Under the pieces are notes generated by a model that was given only the letters and a program-made list of their open reading frames with translations, searched no databases and was not told the origin of the DNA. The position numbers and the translations under genes were made by a program. A stretch of 64,000 nt of DNA from Thermococcus henrietii (GTDB taxonomy: Archaea > Methanobacteriota_B > Thermococci > Thermococcales > Thermococcaceae), in contig NZ_LT900021.1 in assembly GCF_900198835.1 (NCBI RefSeq), forward strand, positions 1,426,001-1,490,000. Reading direction: 5' to 3'. Positions 61,359-64,000 of this stretch are shown one piece after another. Within the stretch, counting starts at the first letter, position 1. The number at the start of each line of letters is the position of its first letter.

Positions 61359-62211
61359 TTTCCCTTATTTTCAGTGCCCCAACCCCCAGGAGAAGGACGC
61401 CGATTAGGAGGAACTTATTCCCATTTTCTCCCTTTGTGGGGCTTTTACAGACGGGCAGTCTGTTTTCGAAGCCCCTGGTGAAGTTCAGGACTTCCAGCCT
61501 GTTCCCGTCGTAGTAGAGAACCCTAACTTCGTCCCAGTCCAGGGGAGTGTCGTATCGCCCCGGGCGGGTGTAGATTAGAACGCCCCTGCCCAAGAAAACC
61601 GCCCTCAGGGTAACGTTCGGCGGAAGTTCGAGGGAGAAGTTTTCAGGAAGCCTCAGAGAGAGCGTTAGGTTCCCCGTAGGTGGCACTTTAATAAGGTAGG
61701 TAAAATCAACCCCAATAATCTTCAGCGTGGAGCCGTTCAAAACGACTGGGTACGACTTTGACTTTATCGAGACGTTGTCGCACGAACACAGCTCCTTTCT
61801 GATTTCCTCGGGAATCGTGACGTTCCCCACGATGCAGGGCTTTTCGGAGTAGATAACTCTCCCATCGCTCAGATACCATCGGCCGTCGCGGAAGATGTAG
61901 AACAGCTCATACGCCCCGGTGGTGTTTCCGAGGTAGTAGAGCCTTCCGTCCTTGAAGTAGAAGTAGTAGTCCCCGACCATGCTCGGCGTCGGCAGGCCTG
62001 ACATTCCCGGACCGAGGGCGTCCCAGGAGAGGTCTATAATCGCATCGTTATGGCCAACCTTGATGAAGGGGTAAAATGTGCAGTATTCGGTGGGGGCGAG
62101 AACCGAGTGAGGACCGCACAGGGACCCAATAGGAGTTGCATGCACTAAGCGTATCGCGGGGAGCATCAAAACGAACAGGAAAGCAACGGCGAGCTGGGAT
62201 TTTGTTTCCAT
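61345..62211 (-). CDS. Secreted protein with C-terminal membrane anchor
   Basis: 288-residue protein: signal peptide around METKSQLAVAFLFVLML, extracellular region with several cysteines (SLCGPHSV, EYCTFYP, CIVGNV, LCSCDN) and many N-x-S/T sites, and a C-terminal TM helix (NKFLLIGVLLLGVGALKI) followed by basic REIRRR. Typical sorted or anchored surface protein; no family recognised. Overlaps the end of the preceding gene on the other strand by 14 bases. Confidence 0.75.
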   Translation of the reverse strand: METKSQLAVAFLFVLMLPAIRLVHATPIGSLCGPHSVLAPTEYCTFYPFIKVGHNDAIIDLSWDALGPGMSGLPTPSMVGDYYFYFKDGRLYYLGNTTGAYELFYIFRDGRWYLSDGRVIYSEKPCIVGNVTIPEEIRKELCSCDNVSIKSKSYPVVLNGSTLKIIGVDFTYLIKVPPTGNLTLSLRLPENFSLELPPNVTLRAVFLGRGVLIYTRPGRYDTPLDWDEVRVLYYDGNRLEVLNFTRGFENRLPVCKSPTKGENGNKFLLIGVLLLGVGALKIREIRRR

Positions 62212-62315
62212 CTGAACACCGTTTGAAGAATCGCGGGAGAACTTAAAGGGTTTCCCTCCCCATTTTTGCCCCATAAGGTCTTTAAACGCATAACGGTACT
62301 CTTCTCGGTGTTGCT

Positions 62316-62861
62316 ATGAAGGTTAAGATAGTCCTCGGAACGGGGAGAGAGGGCAGGGAAAGCGAGAGGGTTGCGAGGTATCTCCTCAGGAAAGCGAAGG
62401 AGCGCTTTGAGACAGAGCTTATAGACGTTCGAGACTATAAACTCTGCCACACCCACCGCTGGAAGGTCCCGCCCGAGGTCGAGGACTACCGGCGGAAGAT
62501 AATCGAGGCCGACGCCCTAATCATCGTTGCCCCAGAGTACAACGGCGGTTTTCCCGGGGAGCTGAAGATTCTGCTCGATACCCTCTTCGAGGAGTACGAG
62601 GGGTTGCCAGTTGGAATCGTCACCGTTTCGAGCGTCACCGGTGGGGCGAGGCTCCTGCAGGAGTTAAAGCTCCTCGCGACGAACTACCGCATGCTACCCG
62701 TCTCGTGGGTGCTCTTCTACAACGTGGGCGAGCTTTTCGAGGGAGACGAGCTGAAGGACGAGAAGCACCGCGAGAGGGTTGAGCGCTTCTTCGCGAGGCT
62801 TGAAAAGTACGCAAAAGCTCTGAAGCCGATTAGGGACGAGGTCAGGAGGGAGCTGAGATGA
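62316..62861 (+). CDS. NADPH-dependent FMN reductase family protein
   Basis: 181-residue flavodoxin-like reductase: FMN site LGTGREGRESERVARYL, VAPEYNGGFPGELKILLD is the conserved PEYN-G-xPG block. Likely a quinone or azo/FMN reductase. TTTAAA at 62281 with ATG 62316 and no SD suggests a leaderless or short-leader mRNA. Overlaps the next gene by four bases. Confidence 0.92.
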   Translation: MKVKIVLGTGREGRESERVARYLLRKAKERFETELIDVRDYKLCHTHRWKVPPEVEDYRRKIIEADALIIVAPEYNGGFPGELKILLDTLFEEYEGLPVGIVTVSSVTGGARLLQELKLLATNYRMLPVSWVLFYNVGELFEGDELKDEKHRERVERFFARLEKYAKALKPIRDEVRRELR

Positions 62862-63589
62862 GAATCTTTAGGGTTCCGAGGGAGCCCGGAGCTGGAGGAA
62901 CGATAATCCTCGCCATGATTGGCGGCTTACTCCTCAGCGGTGCCGACCTGAGGGGCTGGCTAATCGGCCTCGCCGTCGCTCTGTTAACGTTCTTCACCTT
63001 CGACTACGCCTTCGACTCCTACCGCGCTTGGAAGCTCAGGGATATGGCCGTCGCGCTGGGGCTCAACGGTCTGGCGTATCTCCTCCCTGCTCTCTACTGG
63101 GGAACGGTCGATGAACTCGTCATTCCCCTCGCCATCGTCGGCGTCATCTTCGCCCTTCACTTCGCATTCTCCCGGGCGAAGGGCTGGAAGAACCCGGTAA
63201 CGTATGCGCTCGGCAATCTACTGCCGGCCGTCCCGGCCCTCTTCGCTCCGGCCGTAGCAGGTAAGCCCTTCACGGACAAGGTCCTCGTCTTCTGGTTCCT
63301 ACTGGCTTACTACGAGGCCATTGGAGCCGCTTATGTGGAAACGAAGCTCGCCTTCAGGAAGTTCCCGCGGAAGTACCCGCTGATAGCCTGGCTTCCCGCT
63401 TTCATCGTGGTTCTCTACAACCCCTACCTTGCAATAGCTCTCATCGAGCCAACAATTAGACTCTTGAGGAACCTGAAGGACACCACTTACGTGGCCAAGA
63501 TAGAGGACATCAAAAAGCTCGGCTGGAGCGTCTTCAGGAGCGTGATGCTTCTCTACCTCCTAACGCTGGCGATACTCTACCTGACGTGA
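62858..63589 (+). CDS. YwiC-like membrane protein
   Basis: 243-residue protein with about eight TM helices, beginning MRIFRVPREPGAGGTI, related to the YwiC family. Residues VPREPGAGGT and LGNLLPAVPALFAPA are the recognisable blocks. Function unknown; in bacteria the family occurs near nitrate or formate respiration genes. The overlap of four bases with the reductase suggests an operon including the methyltransferase. Confidence 0.8.
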   Translation: MRIFRVPREPGAGGTIILAMIGGLLLSGADLRGWLIGLAVALLTFFTFDYAFDSYRAWKLRDMAVALGLNGLAYLLPALYWGTVDELVIPLAIVGVIFALHFAFSRAKGWKNPVTYALGNLLPAVPALFAPAVAGKPFTDKVLVFWFLLAYYEAIGAAYVETKLAFRKFPRKYPLIAWLPAFIVVLYNPYLAIALIEPTIRLLRNLKDTTYVAKIEDIKKLGWSVFRSVMLLYLLTLAILYLT

Positions 63590-64000
63590 TGGCCATGCCC
63601 TTCAATCCCGCCTTCGCGGACGCTCTCGACAACCCCGAGCGCAGGAGGACGCTTCCGGTAAAGGAGATACTGCGCTATCTACTGGTCCTGAAGATGGAGC
63701 GAAAGGTTGCCGTTGACGTTGGAGCGGGGACCGGCTACCTCACCGTCCCGCTCTCGTGGGTCTTTGAGAGGGTTTACGCGGTCGAAGCGAACCCGAAGAT
63801 GGCAGAGCTACTGCAGGGGAACATCGAGTGCAGGGGCATCGCGAACGTTGAGGTAATCCTCTCCGAGAAACCGCCCGAGCTTCCGGAGAGGCCAAACCTC
63901 GTTGCTTTTTTCCCTCTCGCTCCACGAGGTCGGTGACTGGCGGGGTTATTTGAGGTGGGCGTCGAGGGCGGACTACGTTCTCGTAATCGAGTGGTGCCCC
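63589..64000 (+). pseudogene. SAM methyltransferase, frameshifted and truncated by window end
   Basis: Starts MAMPFNPAFADALDNPERR and carries the SAM site VAVDVGAGTGYLTVPL and VEANPKMAELL. After NLVAF the frame runs into a TGA at 63936, while the next frame continues naturally (SLSLHEVGDWRGYL, then WASRADYVLVIEWCP) to the window end. The switch coincides with a run of six T at 63906-63911: five T would restore one frame. Either a one-base insertion (mutation or sequencing error) or slippage during transcription is possible. Overlaps the YwiC-like stop. Confidence 0.7.

Overview
The window looks like chromosomal DNA of a hyperthermophilic euryarchaeon of the order Thermococcales, most probably a Thermococcus of moderately high GC. 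Evidence: dense overlapping operons, GGTG/GAGGTG ribosome-binding sites with frequent GTG and TTG starts, BRE/TATA promoters, and a typical gene set (group II thermosome, Bud32, TiaS, deoxyhypusine synthase, archaemetzincin, MutS-like ATPase, Mrp-type antiporter subunits). I see no rRNA, tRNA, CRISPR array or insertion sequence.

Layout. 1-6954: TldE/TldD protease pair, MFS permease, MazG-like pyrophosphohydrolase, Asp/Glu racemase-family protein, MscS channel, CoaBC. 7041-10465 (minus): a tightly packed eight-gene operon that ends with the fluoride channel CrcB and a DUF190 protein and begins with a 52-nt element matching the fluoride riboswitch; the other six genes (alpha-alpha toroid protein, DUF6062 protein, four small mostly coiled-coil proteins) therefore look fluoride-induced. 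10569-24505: housekeeping genes (archaemetzincin, peroxiredoxin, pyruvate kinase, MutS-like ATPase, orphan methyl-accepting protein, Bud32, thermosome, HtpX, amidohydrolase, SDR, GltD-like flavoprotein, deoxyhypusine synthase). 24506-26984: a small accessory patch with a DUF4143-type AAA ATPase whose promoter carries three copies of TTTGCA-N7-TGCAAA, facing a frameshifted gene of unknown function. 26985-32236: TiaS, a DUF4932 lipoprotein, an ion transporter lacking a normal start codon, DUF998. 32279-39863: nine-gene Mrp-type antiporter operon with three NuoL/M/N-like subunits.

39982-58576 is the most striking part: a respiratory island unusual for a lineage of fermentative, sulfur-reducing anaerobes. 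The minus arm encodes a sulfide:quinone oxidoreductase-like flavoprotein, DUF1641, a ferrochelatase-like protein, two membrane proteins and a long-chain-type polyprenyl diphosphate synthase. The plus arm encodes a 67-residue membrane protein, cytochrome bd oxidase CydAB with its haem ligands, an AhbD-like radical SAM protein, a haem/corrinoid/iron-type ABC importer with a flavodoxin, then UbiD-, UbiA- and UbiE-family enzymes flanking a NitT/TauT-type ABC importer. Together they can be read as a chain sulfide -> quinone -> O2, with haem maturation and quinone assembly from a scavenged aromatic precursor. UbiA/UbiD/UbiE match the last three steps of futalosine-type menaquinone synthesis (MqnP, MqnL, MenG); no earlier steps are present here.

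58551-64000: methyltransferase, NDUFA9-like dehydrogenase, ferritin, a conserved unknown, a secreted protein, FMN reductase, YwiC-like membrane protein and a methyltransferase that is frameshifted at a run of six T and cut by the window edge. Starts were chosen mainly by Shine-Dalgarno position and operon overlap; functions are from motif recognition without database searches.
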